Assembly: GCF_015356865.1 (NCBI RefSeq)
Contig: NZ_JAAFZA010000013.1
Span: 1 to 64,000 of the forward strand
Direction: 5' to 3'
DNA length: 64,000 bases
DNA from: Catenulispora pinisilvae
Lineage (GTDB): Bacteria > Actinomycetota > Actinomycetes > Streptomycetales > Catenulisporaceae
The position numbers were made by a program, and so were the translations under genes. Below the pieces are notes generated by a model that had not been told where the DNA came from, did not search any database, and worked only from the letters and a program-made list of their open reading frames with translations. This document shows positions 25,366-33,383 of this stretch, piece by piece (positions within the stretch are counted from its first letter, which is position 1; every line of letters begins with the position of its first letter).

Positions 25366-26172
25366 GTGAATATCGACAGCGATGACACCGACGACGCCGG
25401 CCCGGTTTCCCCCGCCCTGCCCCTGACCTCGGTCTGGACCCGGCCGCAGCGCCGCCAGAAGGAGCAGCTGAGCCGGGAGCGCATCATCGCCGAGACGATC
25501 GCGCTGCTGGACGAGGAGGGCATCGAGGCACTGAGCATGCGCGCCCTGGGCCAGCGGCTCGGCGCCGGCGCGACCTCGCTGTACCGGCATGTGGCGAGTA
25601 AGGACGAGCTGATCGAGCTGGTGGTCGACGAGGTCTACGGCGAACTGGAGGTGCCCGAGCTCACCGACCCGGCCGGCTGGCGCCTGGCGATGCACGTCAC
25701 CGCGCACAGCCTGCGCCAGGCCGGGCTGCGGCACATGTGGGTGATGCAGGTGCTGGGCCAGGTGGGGCTCAACTACCTGGGCCCGAACGTCGTCTCGGTC
25801 ACCCAGCGGGGCCTGGCCATCCTGACCACGGCCGGCTTCGACACCGAGGAGGCGGTCCGGGCGATGAGTTCGGTGTCGTCGTTCGTCGTCGGCATCACGT
25901 CCGCCGAGGCCGGGTGGCTGACGGCCCTGCGCCGGCAGGGGATGACCGAGCAGGAGTGGTACCAGAACATGGGTCCGCGGATGGCGGCGGACGCCGCCGA
26001 TGCCGGGCTGGCGGAGATCTACCTCCAAGAGCTCGAGAAGGACCCGACCGAAGCGCGCCTGGCGAACTTCGTGTACGGGCTCGATCTCATGCTGGACAGC
26101 CTCCAGGTCCGGCTGGCCGCCAAGCTCGCCTCCGCCGATGAGAAGGCACAGGCCACCACCGCGTCTCAGTAG
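25366..26172 (+). CDS. TetR-family regulator (TetR_C domain)
   Basis: 268 residues from a GTG at 25366 (GAGG nearby). After a 35-residue acidic N-terminal extension, the helix-turn-helix is ERIIAETIALL to LGAGATSLYRHVASKDEL. The C-terminal region (VYGELEVPE, AGLRHMWVMQVL) fits the tetracycline-repressor C-terminal type. It lies divergent from the EmrB-type exporter, which it likely represses with a drug as inducer. It is followed after 9 bp by the phosphotransferase-like gene. Confidence 0.9.
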   Translation: MNIDSDDTDDAGPVSPALPLTSVWTRPQRRQKEQLSRERIIAETIALLDEEGIEALSMRALGQRLGAGATSLYRHVASKDELIELVVDEVYGELEVPELTDPAGWRLAMHVTAHSLRQAGLRHMWVMQVLGQVGLNYLGPNVVSVTQRGLAILTTAGFDTEEAVRAMSSVSSFVVGITSAEAGWLTALRRQGMTEQEWYQNMGPRMAADAADAGLAEIYLQELEKDPTEARLANFVYGLDLMLDSLQVRLAAKLASADEKAQATTASQ

Positions 26173-26181
26173 GGTTCCGGT

Positions 26182-27207
26182 ATGTCAGAGGAACCATTGC
26201 AGTTGCCCCACAACCGCAACAACGCAGTGACCCGTGGCGTGTGGCGCGGCGAGGACGGTCTGATCCACAAGGTCCTGACCCATCGCCGCACCGACGCGCC
26301 GCCGCAGTGGGTCTCATCCGCCGACCCCCGGTTCTGGAACTACTGGCGCCGCGAAGCGGACGTCTACATGACCGGCCTGCCCGAACGGCTGGGCCTGGGC
26401 GCGCCGAAGCTCGCCGAGGCCCGCGAGCTGCCGGACGGCGACCTCGAGCTGCTGCTCGAGGACGTGGCCGGAACGCACGGCGAGGACCTGACGATGGAAG
26501 ACATCGCGGCAGTCGCCCGGGCTCTGGGCGAAGCCCAGGGAGCGGAGCGACTGCCGTCGGAGCCGTGGTTCAGCCGGGGATTCCTGGCGGACTACAGCAC
26601 CACCCGGCCCGCCGATTTCGCGCTGCTCGAAGACGACGAAGCGTGGTCGCTCCCGTTGATCGCCAAGCACTTCCCGCCGGAGCAGCGCGAAGCCCTGGTC
26701 CGGTTGCACCGGAACCGTGATCGGCTGCTCGCCCTGATGGCGCGCCTGCCGCGCACGGTCTGCCACCTGGACGTGTGGCCGAACAACGTGATCCGGCGTC
26801 CGGACGGCTCGGTGGTCTTGCTGGACTGGGCCTTCCTCGGCGACGGCGCGGTCGGCGAGGACGCCGGGAACCTGGTCCCGGACAGCTTCTTCGACTGGCC
26901 GCTGCGCCCGGGCTTCGCCGAGCACCTGCCGGAACTGGTGACCGGGGCCTACCTCGAAGGGCTGCGAGCGGCCGGGTGGAAGGGCGATCCGCGGCTGCCC
27001 GTGCTCGGCATCCGCGCTTCGGCGGTGAAGTACGACTGGATGATGCCGTGGTGTCTGCGGGCGGCCCGGGACGATCTCCATCGGGCTTATGGCACCGGGG
27101 AGGCCGTCGACCCCGATGCCCGCTATGAGGCCCGCGCCGCCGGTCTGGCGATCTGTGCGCGCTGGGCTGATGAGGCCGTTGAACTGGCCGACTCGCTGGG
27201 ACTGTAA
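26182..27207 (+). CDS. Aminoglycoside phosphotransferase (APH)-like protein
   Basis: 341 residues. The kinase-like C-lobe is clear: CHLDVWPNNV (catalytic Asp and Asn) and VVLLDWAFLGDG (metal-binding Asp). The N-lobe is short and diverged. Members of this superfamily phosphorylate antibiotics, choline, homoserine or other small alcohols, so antibiotic resistance is only one possibility. Nine bases after the TetR stop, probably one transcript with it, so it may be induced together with the exporter. Confidence 0.85.
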   Translation: MSEEPLQLPHNRNNAVTRGVWRGEDGLIHKVLTHRRTDAPPQWVSSADPRFWNYWRREADVYMTGLPERLGLGAPKLAEARELPDGDLELLLEDVAGTHGEDLTMEDIAAVARALGEAQGAERLPSEPWFSRGFLADYSTTRPADFALLEDDEAWSLPLIAKHFPPEQREALVRLHRNRDRLLALMARLPRTVCHLDVWPNNVIRRPDGSVVLLDWAFLGDGAVGEDAGNLVPDSFFDWPLRPGFAEHLPELVTGAYLEGLRAAGWKGDPRLPVLGIRASAVKYDWMMPWCLRAARDDLHRAYGTGEAVDPDARYEARAAGLAICARWADEAVELADSLGL

Positions 27208-27238
27208 GCCTTTCAGGGCTTCAGGCTTTAGTCGGGCG

Positions 27239-28036
27239 CTAGCTCTTCGGGTCCGGCGCGATGATGCCGAACTCCTCGGCCAGTACCGTCCGCACCTCGG
27301 CGTCGTCGGCGAGTTCGCGCTTCACAGCGGTGCCGTCCGCCTCGGCGACGGTGAAGGTGCGGGCGTCCAGCTTCAGTTGCCGGTCCGGGAACGTCCGGCA
27401 GACGTAGACCCGGGAACTGAATGGCGAGCGCGGGCTGCTGGCGATGTAGTAGTTGATGACCTCGAAGTCCGGGGCGTAGAACGGCTCGACCGTGAACGAG
27501 TACTGGTCCTTCCACTCACCGTCCAGGAACGCCCGCAGGATCCGCTGCTCCAGTGGGCCCTCGCCATGGGTGATGCCCAACTGATGCCGGCGTGGCTGGT
27601 CGTCGATCTCGCGCTGGAACAGCCCTATCGGGTCGAGCAGTGCGCCCTCGCTGCCGAATCCGACGTCGGTGACGTAGCGGTTCGAGTCCTCGGGTGCCTC
27701 GACGAGCAGCAGCATGTGGGTGCGCGGCCGCAGGTCGCCGGGCTTGGCGCCGACCAGCACCCGGCCGGCCAGCAGTGTGATCTTGAAGCCGAGGGCGCGC
27801 AGGGCGGCGGCGTAGAGCGTGTTGTGCTCGTAGCAGTACCCGCCGCGGGTGGTGTCCAGGACCAGCTTGGCCATCAGATCGTCCAGGGCCAGGGACGGGA
27901 CGACGCCGCGGGCCGGGTCCAGGTTCTCGAACGGGATCGCGTAGATGTGCGCGCGCTGGAGGGCGGCGAGCGTGTCGGCGTTCGGAGTGCGGTCGCCGGT
28001 GTAGCCGATGCGGGCGAGATAGGCGTCGAGGTCCAC
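27239..28036 (-). CDS. nat: Arylamine N-acetyltransferase
   Basis: 265 residues, typical for bacterial NATs. The catalytic triad is visible: Cys68 in RGGYCYEHN, His107 in RTHMLLLV and Asp124 in VTDVGFG. It transfers acetyl from acetyl-CoA to arylamines, hydrazines or, in secondary metabolism, amide-forms ansamycin-type chains; with no PKS nearby a detoxifying role is likelier. It is convergent with the APH-like gene and 99 bp downstream of the ribosomal protection gene. Confidence 0.92.
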   Translation of the reverse strand: MDLDAYLARIGYTGDRTPNADTLAALQRAHIYAIPFENLDPARGVVPSLALDDLMAKLVLDTTRGGYCYEHNTLYAAALRALGFKITLLAGRVLVGAKPGDLRPRTHMLLLVEAPEDSNRYVTDVGFGSEGALLDPIGLFQREIDDQPRRHQLGITHGEGPLEQRILRAFLDGEWKDQYSFTVEPFYAPDFEVINYYIASSPRSPFSSRVYVCRTFPDRQLKLDARTFTVAEADGTAVKRELADDAEVRTVLAEEFGIIAPDPKS

Positions 28037-28100
28037 GACCCCACGCTACCCGCGCCGCCGCGGTTGGGCGGCGACGGCGCGGATCACGGCCACAGGTCGC

Positions 28101-28139
28101 GTTGCTACAGGCCCCGTTGCTACAGGCCCCGTTGTTACA
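28101..28139. repeat. 15-bp tandem repeat at the 3' end of the ribosomal protection gene
   Basis: GTTGCTACAGGCCCC occurs at 28101-28115 and 28116-28130, then again as a diverged partial copy (28131-28139) that contains the stop codon of the gene. A further diverged GTTGC follows at about 28145. Confidence 0.75.
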
Positions 28140-30039
28140 TACCGCGTTGCACGCGCATCAGGTACTCCTTGCGATCCAAAGGGTTCGCGTCCCAGCGGGC
28201 CCGCTCCGGCACCTCGCCCCCGCTGACCGGCGCGAAGTGGTCGAAGGCTGATTCCAATACGCCTTCACCACTGGTGAGCCCGGGGATCCGCTGACCGAGT
28301 GCGTGCACCCGCGCGGCCGGTACCAGTCCTTCCAATACAGCGGTCTCACCGGTCACCGTCGTCGACCCCGGCACCGCGCGGAACGTCGCCAGGACCGGGA
28401 GCACCGTTCTCAGCAAGGCGCTCGGTGCCTCCAGACGGAACCGGTGCATCGGTTCGCAGACCTCGGTTCCGGCCTTCGCGAGGGCTTCCATCAGGACCAG
28501 CGGCGTCAGCATGCGGAAGTCGCCGGCCGTGCTCGACATGGCTTTGGAGAAGGTGCCGTGACTGTGGCTCTGGCGCGGCCAGTAGCCGCTTCGGGTCAGC
28601 GTCACCGCCGCGTCCGGGATCTGCCAGCCGTGCAGTCCCGAGCCGAGCGTCGTGTGCACCGTCTCCTCGATCGCGGTGAGGAACGCCGGGATCAGCGAGC
28701 CGAGCTCGATCTCCAGCCCGAACGACACGCCCGAACCGATCGGCGCCGGGCCGATCCGCAGCCCGACCGTGGCCAGGAACGGGTTGTCGCCGAGCTTGAT
28801 CACGTCCAGGCCCTCGCCGACGCCGAGTACCCGCTCGACGCAGATCGGCGTGGTCTCGTGGAAGTCCACCGCGACGCCGTACTCCTCGGCGAGCGTGGTC
28901 TGGATGACCTCCTTCTGGACCTCGCCGTAGAGCGACAGCGAGGTCTCGGACCGGGCCTTGTCGTAGCGCAGGCCGATCAGCGGATCCTGCTCGGCGAGCT
29001 GCGTCAGCGCGGCGAACATCGGGCCGCGCTCATTCTTGTCGCGAGCCGCGACCACGGTTTCCAGGGTCGGCGGTGCGAAGTAGGCCTCGGCCGTCTTCTC
29101 CGATCCGCTGCCGCCGCGCGCACCGAGCCGATCGCCGATCCGCACCTTGTCCAGACCCCGGACGACACCGATCTGCCCGGCGCTGACGACGTCGGTCGGC
29201 ACCGGTGCGCCGTCCTCGGCGGACAACACCGAGATCCCGGTGACCCGGCCGCTGGGCAGTCGGTCGCGCGTCTTGAGCGCTCCGGTGAACATGCGCACAT
29301 ACGCGATCCGCTCGCCGGTTGCTCCCCGCTCGACCTTGAACACCCGGCCCGAGGCCTTTCCGGTGCCGCCTTCGGTGGAGCGCGGCAACAGGTATCCGAG
29401 CCCTGCCATCAGCTCCGGGATCCCGGAGCCGGTGATCGCGGAACCGAAGTAGACCGGAAACACGGTGCCCCGCCGACTGTCCTCGGCCAGCTTCCGCCAC
29501 AGCTTCAGCCGCCGCAGCTCCGGCACGTCGGAGACGAACCGCGCCGCGCGCGTCCCGGCGTCGGCGACGCCGCCGAGCGGGAACGCGGCCGGCGCCAGCC
29601 TCGCCTCGATCTCGGCGAGCACCCGCGCCGGATCGGCCCCGGCCCGGTCCACCTTGTTGACGAACAACACCGTGGGCAGCCCGAGCCGCCGGATCGCCCG
29701 CATCAGGACCCTGGTCTGGGCCTGGACGCCCTCGACCGCGGACACCACCAGCACCACGCCGTCCAGCACCCCGAGGGTGCGTTCCACCTCGGCGATGAAG
29801 TCCGGGTGCCCTGGCGTGTCGACCAGGTTCACGCCCGTCCCGCCCAGCGGGAACGCCGTGACGGCGGCCTTGATGGTGATGCCCCGGCGGCGCTCCAGCT
29901 CCAGGCTGTCGGTCCGGGTGGTACCCCGGTCCACGCTGCCGATCTCGTCGATGACCCCGGCGGCGTGCAGCAGCCGCTCGGTCAGGGAGGTCTTACCGGC
30001 GTCGACGTGCGCCAGGATCCCCAAATTCAGATACCGCAC
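28135..30039 (-). CDS. Tetracycline-resistance-type ribosomal protection protein (Tet(M)/OtrA-like EF-G paralogue)
   Basis: 634 residues from a GTG at 30039, close to the 640-660 of Tet(M)/OtrA. GTPase motifs: AHVDAGKTSLTERLL (G1), RGITI (switch 1), DTPGHPDF (G3), NKVDRAG (G4) and GSA (G5). Domain IV has the RSGYWPRQSHSHGTFSKAMSST region, where the tip loops that touch the decoding site and dislodge tetracycline lie. It lacks the EF-G G' domain. The upstream in-frame extension to 30150 was rejected, since family members begin just before this G1 strand. Candidate leader ORF (29993-30103) and hairpin (30128-30168) precede it. It might instead protect against another ribosome drug. Confidence 0.88.
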   Translation of the reverse strand: MRYLNLGILAHVDAGKTSLTERLLHAAGVIDEIGSVDRGTTRTDSLELERRRGITIKAAVTAFPLGGTGVNLVDTPGHPDFIAEVERTLGVLDGVVLVVSAVEGVQAQTRVLMRAIRRLGLPTVLFVNKVDRAGADPARVLAEIEARLAPAAFPLGGVADAGTRAARFVSDVPELRRLKLWRKLAEDSRRGTVFPVYFGSAITGSGIPELMAGLGYLLPRSTEGGTGKASGRVFKVERGATGERIAYVRMFTGALKTRDRLPSGRVTGISVLSAEDGAPVPTDVVSAGQIGVVRGLDKVRIGDRLGARGGSGSEKTAEAYFAPPTLETVVAARDKNERGPMFAALTQLAEQDPLIGLRYDKARSETSLSLYGEVQKEVIQTTLAEEYGVAVDFHETTPICVERVLGVGEGLDVIKLGDNPFLATVGLRIGPAPIGSGVSFGLEIELGSLIPAFLTAIEETVHTTLGSGLHGWQIPDAAVTLTRSGYWPRQSHSHGTFSKAMSSTAGDFRMLTPLVLMEALAKAGTEVCEPMHRFRLEAPSALLRTVLPVLATFRAVPGSTTVTGETAVLEGLVPAARVHALGQRIPGLTSGEGVLESAFDHFAPVSGGEVPERARWDANPLDRKEYLMRVQRGM

Positions 30040-30103
30040 CGGTGATTGCGTCCTTCGCGTCGGCAGACATGACCTGGGTGGGCACGAAAGCCGAGCGACG
30101 CAT
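29993..30103 (-). CDS. Candidate 36-residue leader peptide overlapping the ribosomal protection gene
   Basis: ATG at 30103 follows the strong site AGAAGAGGAA with good spacing. The 36 codons (MRRSAFVPTQVMSADAKDA at the start, four arginines at the end) run 47 bases past the GTG start of the ribosomal protection gene in a different frame and stop at TAA 29993-29995. The main start has a weaker ribosome site that lies inside this ORF. Ribosome stalling on or translation of this leader could therefore set expression of the main gene, as leader peptides do for other ribosome-targeting resistance genes. This is inference from layout. Confidence 0.45.
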   Translation of the reverse strand: MRRSAFVPTQVMSADAKDAITGAVSEFGDPGARRRR

Positions 30104-30127
30104 GCGCGGTTCCTCTTCTGTCGGGGA

Positions 30128-30168
30128 TGCGGACGGCCCCAGTGCAACATCGCGGGGCCGCGTCCGCA
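30128..30168 (-). terminator. Long hairpin between phosphoesterase and ribosomal protection genes
   Basis: Arms 30128-30140 and 30154-30168 pair over 13 bp with a two-base bulge and a 13-base loop. It lies 14 bp past the phosphoesterase stop and 25 bp before the leader ORF. It may end the upstream transcript or act as an attenuator for the downstream gene. No U-tract. Confidence 0.5.
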
Positions 30169-30181
30169 ACCGGTTTAAAGG

Positions 30182-30925
30182 TCACACGACGTTGCGATAG
30201 TGCGTGGTCACCCGATGCCGGTCGTCGACGACGTGGAACGCCAGCGCCGGCGGCTGGTCCAGGTGCACCGGCCGATCGCCTTCCCAGGGCAGCGGGATAG
30301 TGGACACCACCCCCGGCGCGACCAGCAGCGGCAGCCCGGCGAAGCGGGTGGCGGCCGCGGTGTGCGCGTGCCCGGCCAGGAAGGCGACGACGTTCGGCCG
30401 GTCGCCGACCACGCCGGCCAGCCGGTCCTCGCCGAACTGCCGGATCCGGTCGACGAACGGCGCGTTCAGCTCGACCGGCGGGTGGTGGAAGCCGATCAGG
30501 ACCGGGACGTCGTCCGGGGTCGCGTCCAACTCCGCGGCCAGCCAGCGCAGCGTCGTGTCGGCCAGGTAGCCGTCGTCCTGGCGCGGGATCGAGGAGTCGC
30601 AGAGGGCGAGGACGAACCGCTCGGTCCGGTGCACCTGGTTGACCGGCTCGGTCGAGGGCGGGACGCCGAGCAGCGTGCGCCGGAACGCCTCCCGGTCGTC
30701 GTGGTTCCCGGGGCAGACCAGCAGCGGGTGCCGGGTCGCCGCGGCCTCGCGGGCACTGGCGTATTCGGCGTCCAGACCGTGATCGGCGATGTCCCCGGTG
30801 AGCACGACCAGGTCCAGGTCGGCGGGCAGGGCGTCGAGGTGGTCGAAGACCCGGCGGGTGCGCTCGGCGGCGCGGGGTTCGGAGTCGATGTGGATATCGC
30901 TGACGTGTGCGATGACGACTGGCAT
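30182..30925 (-). CDS. Calcineurin-like metallophosphoesterase (CpdA/GpdQ-like)
   Basis: 247 residues with the full set of metal-binding motifs: SDIHID (Asp, His), TGDIAD (Asp), GNHDD (Asn, His), FHHPP (His) and GHAHT (two His). These place it among class III cyclic nucleotide and glycerophosphodiester phosphodiesterases. Since crp is near, cAMP hydrolysis is an attractive idea but the substrate cannot be read. ATG at 30925. Two strong hairpins separate it from the ABC operon upstream. Confidence 0.88.
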   Translation of the reverse strand: MPVVIAHVSDIHIDSEPRAAERTRRVFDHLDALPADLDLVVLTGDIADHGLDAEYASAREAAATRHPLLVCPGNHDDREAFRRTLLGVPPSTEPVNQVHRTERFVLALCDSSIPRQDDGYLADTTLRWLAAELDATPDDVPVLIGFHHPPVELNAPFVDRIRQFGEDRLAGVVGDRPNVVAFLAGHAHTAAATRFAGLPLLVAPGVVSTIPLPWEGDRPVHLDQPPALAFHVVDDRHRVTTHYRNVV

Positions 30926-30943
30926 GGGTCGAGCGTAGACAGC

Positions 30944-30975
30944 CGGCGCTCTGGGCGGCGTTCGCCAGAGCGCCG
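30944..30975 (-). terminator. Second hairpin after the ABC operon
   Basis: Perfect 11-bp arms CGGCGCTCTGG (30944-30954) and CCAGAGCGCCG (30965-30975) with a 10-base loop, between the permease stop and the phosphoesterase start. Confidence 0.55.
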
Positions 30976-30986
30976 ACTGCTGTCAG

Positions 30987-31028
30987 CGGACCACCGTCGG
31001 CCGGCTGCTGTCAGCCGACGGTGGTCCG
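30987..31028 (-). terminator. First hairpin after the ABC operon, spanning the permease stop codon
   Basis: Perfect 14-bp arms at 30987-31000 and 31015-31028. The right arm encodes the last codons of the permease, whose stop is at 31011-31013 inside the loop. Together with the hairpin at 30944 it forms a tandem terminator. Confidence 0.6.
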
Positions 31029-31985
31029 GGTGTGCCGCACGCACCACCAGGCGACGGCCAGGGCGATCACGAACAGCCCGAGGTTCATGCCGTTCTCGAT
31101 GAGGTGGAAGGTGCCCATCCGGCCGGCCGGTTGGAACTTGACCAGATTGCCGACGATGCCGTGCTGGTGCAGGCAGGCGTTCATGTCGTCCGCGGACCCG
31201 CACCAGGTGTCCATCACCTGCATCGGTGAGTGTGTACCGCCGTGGGCGTCCACGAAGGGGACGCTTCCCGAGTTGATGCCCATGTCGTTCGATAACGTGA
31301 ACACCGGCGGGCCCGAGCGGTCCCGTTTGGCGAGCTGGTATGGCTTCATCACCGTCACCGCGGTCATGAACCGCGGCCGCAGCTGCACCATCCCCACCAT
31401 GCGCACGATCCACAGCCCGCCGACCACCGCGATCGCCGCGAGCACGCGCCGGGTCGCGGCGCCGGCCGCGATGCCCACCGCGAGCCAGGCCAGTCCCAAC
31501 GTGAGCGGCAGCCAGCCGCCGGCCTGGAACTGCGTGCCCTCGAAAAGGCTCTCTGAGGTGTAGGCGTGGTACTGGTATGCCAGGTGTTCCGACTCGGCGG
31601 CCAGGACCGTGCCCATCGCCGCGATCAGCATGACCATCACGGTGGTCTTGCCGGCCAGCCACTTGCCCCGGCTCACGTCCTGCGACCAGGCCAGCGGCAG
31701 CGTGCGCTGTTCGAACTCGCGGGCCAGCAACGGGACGCCCCAGAACACCGCGACCAGCACCGGCAGGAAGACAAGCGAGTTCATCAGGTAGGTGGCGTGC
31801 GAGGGGACGGCCTCGGTGTTCTTGCGCTGACACTGCTCCGCTGTCTCGGTCAGGCACTTCGCGGCCATCGACCCGAGATCGGACGCGGTGATCGCCATCA
31901 GGACGAAGAAGATCACGGTGATCGCGGCACTGATCACGATCGGCCAGCGGTGCTGGCGCCAGGTCAGCCAGATCAGGCCCTTCAC
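31011..31985 (-). CDS. ABC transporter permease (YtrA-type operon)
   Basis: 324 residues from a GTG at 31985 with GGAGGAGCT just upstream; the stop of the ATPase gene overlaps (GTGA). About six TM helices: TM1 near 15-35, a group at 75-175 and the last near 295-315. A large extracellular loop follows TM1 (with two cysteines, KCLTETAEQCQ) and a second precedes the last TM (TWCGSADDMNACL). It is the membrane half of the exporter encoded with the ATPase; substrate unknown, cell-envelope antibiotics being typical for GntR/YtrA-controlled systems. Confidence 0.82.
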   Translation of the reverse strand: MKGLIWLTWRQHRWPIVISAAITVIFFVLMAITASDLGSMAAKCLTETAEQCQRKNTEAVPSHATYLMNSLVFLPVLVAVFWGVPLLAREFEQRTLPLAWSQDVSRGKWLAGKTTVMVMLIAAMGTVLAAESEHLAYQYHAYTSESLFEGTQFQAGGWLPLTLGLAWLAVGIAAGAATRRVLAAIAVVGGLWIVRMVGMVQLRPRFMTAVTVMKPYQLAKRDRSGPPVFTLSNDMGINSGSVPFVDAHGGTHSPMQVMDTWCGSADDMNACLHQHGIVGNLVKFQPAGRMGTFHLIENGMNLGLFVIALAVAWWCVRHTRTTVG

Positions 31986-32827
31986 AGCTCCTCCCCGAGA
32001 CTGCGATTCGGCTTCAGATAGGCGAGTACCAGATCCTCCAAGGTCACCGGCAGCGCCTGCCACGGTTCCGCCACCGGGGTGTCCGCGCCGAGCAGAGTGC
32101 GGATCACGAACGTCGACTGCCGCTCGGTGTACTGCGTCTGCACCACCTCGCCATCGATCGGCGGGGTGTCGGCGCGCGGGCCGGTCAGCCGCGTGTGCTG
32201 GGCCAGCAGTTCCTCGACATCCCCGTCGAGCCTGCTGTGCCCCTGGCTGAGCAGCAGCAGGTGGTCGCCGACATCGGCCAGCTCGGCCACCACGTGGGTG
32301 GACAGCACCACGGTCATGTCGCTCTCGGCCACCTCGGCGAGCAGTTCGCCGATGACGTCGCGGCGGGCGACCGGGTCCAAGTCGGCCAGCGGCTCGTCGA
32401 GCAGCAGGACCGAGGGCCGGGCGCCGAGCGCCACGGCCATCGCGACCTGTGTCTGCTGGCCGCCGGAGAGCTTGCCGCAGGGCCGGTCCAGCGGGATGTC
32501 GAAACGGCTCAGCCAGGTCAGGGCCCGTTGTTGGTCCCAGGTCCGGTTCAGGTGCCGGCCGAAGGCCAGCATCTCGGCCACCCTGAACGAGCGGTAGAGC
32601 GGCTTCTCCTGGGACAGCAGGACCACGCGGCCGTTGACGTGGATCTCGCCCTGGCTGGCCGGCAGGATCCCGGCGGCGATCGACATCAGCGTCGACTTGC
32701 CCGCGCCGTTCGCGCCGACCAGCGCGATGACCTTGTTGGCGGGCAGGGAGACGCTGAAGTCCTTCAGCGCCCACAGTTTTCGATATTGCTTCCCGAGACT
32801 TCGGGTCTCTATGGCGACCTCGGTCAT
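31982..32827 (-). CDS. ABC transporter ATP-binding protein
   Basis: 281 residues. Walker A is GANGAGKST near residue 39, the signature KLSGGQQTQVAMAVAL, Walker B VLLLDEPLADLD and the switch histidine STHVV. A 70-residue C-terminal extension follows the ATPase core. ATG overlaps the stop of the GntR gene (ATGA) and its own stop overlaps the permease start, so three genes are translationally coupled: regulator, ATPase, permease. Confidence 0.92.
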   Translation of the reverse strand: MTEVAIETRSLGKQYRKLWALKDFSVSLPANKVIALVGANGAGKSTLMSIAAGILPASQGEIHVNGRVVLLSQEKPLYRSFRVAEMLAFGRHLNRTWDQQRALTWLSRFDIPLDRPCGKLSGGQQTQVAMAVALGARPSVLLLDEPLADLDPVARRDVIGELLAEVAESDMTVVLSTHVVAELADVGDHLLLLSQGHSRLDGDVEELLAQHTRLTGPRADTPPIDGEVVQTQYTERQSTFVIRTLLGADTPVAEPWQALPVTLEDLVLAYLKPNRSLGEEL

Positions 32828-33294
32828 GGCCGCGCTCCGCTTTCGGAGCTCTGCGGGCCGGCTGCGCCCGCGGACTGGGCCGCCCGCGCCGCGCGCTGCT
32901 CAGCCGTCAGCTCCCCCGGCGGCTCCGCGAGCACCGAGTTCATCAGGGCCCGTAGGTCGTCGTCCTCCAGGCCGGCGGTCCGGGCGTCGCCGACCCAGGT
33001 GGTCAGGCGGCCGCGCAGTTCGCCCATCACCGCCGGGCCGACGGTGCCGCCGAGCGTGCCGGAGACGTAGGTGCCGGCGCCCTGCCGGGCCTCGACCAGA
33101 CCGGAGAGCTCCAGCTCCCGGTAGGCCTTGAGCACGGTCGCGGCGTTGACGGCGCAGGAGGTCACGACCTCCCGGACCGTGGGCAGCTTGTCGCCGGGAT
33201 GCAGCAGTCCGAGCCGTAGGGCTTCGCGGACCTGCTGCACCAGTTGTGCGTAGGCCGGGACGCTGCCGGCCCGGTCGACATGAAAATAGATCAT
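32824..33294 (-). CDS. GntR-family regulator, YtrA subfamily
   Basis: 156 residues. The winged helix (VPAYAQLVQQVREAL, PGDKLPTVREVVTSCAVNAATV, LVEARQGAGTYV) is followed by only a short helical tail, as in the YtrA subfamily that controls ABC exporters. The last 30 residues are low-complexity Ala/Gly/Ser. First gene of the GntR-ATPase-permease operon; a palindrome at 33337-33360 is a likely autoregulatory operator. Confidence 0.88.
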   Translation of the reverse strand: MIYFHVDRAGSVPAYAQLVQQVREALRLGLLHPGDKLPTVREVVTSCAVNAATVLKAYRELELSGLVEARQGAGTYVSGTLGGTVGPAVMGELRGRLTTWVGDARTAGLEDDDLRALMNSVLAEPPGELTAEQRAARAAQSAGAAGPQSSESGARP

Positions 33295-33301
33295 GGAAAG
33301 G

Positions 33302-33326
33302 CTCCCGTCGCGGTAGCGGACGGGAG
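33302..33326 (-). promoter_or_regulatory. Hairpin in the 5' leader of the GntR-ABC operon
   Basis: Perfect 8-bp arms CTCCCGTC (33302-33309) and GACGGGAG (33319-33326) with a nine-base loop, directly upstream of the GntR ribosome site (AAGG, 33296-33299 region). It could affect mRNA stability or translation. Confidence 0.4.
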
Positions 33327-33336
33327 TAATTGTTGC

Positions 33337-33360
33337 GGTTAACTAGAACACTAGTCAACC
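33337..33360. promoter_or_regulatory. Palindromic operator of the GntR-ABC operon
   Basis: GGTTAACTAG (33337-33346), spacer AACA, CTAGTCAACC (33351-33360): ten-base arms with one mismatch, 43 bp upstream of the regulator start. The CTAG-containing, AT-rich dyad stands out from the GC-rich surroundings and fits YtrA-type operators. Confidence 0.6.
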
Positions 33361-33383
33361 ATCACGATGGCCGGGGCGTCTGA

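Noticed and set aside
27208-27238. Terminator between the APH-like and nat genes
   Set aside because: Only a short AAGCC...GGCTT pairing with a long loop is present; too weak to call.
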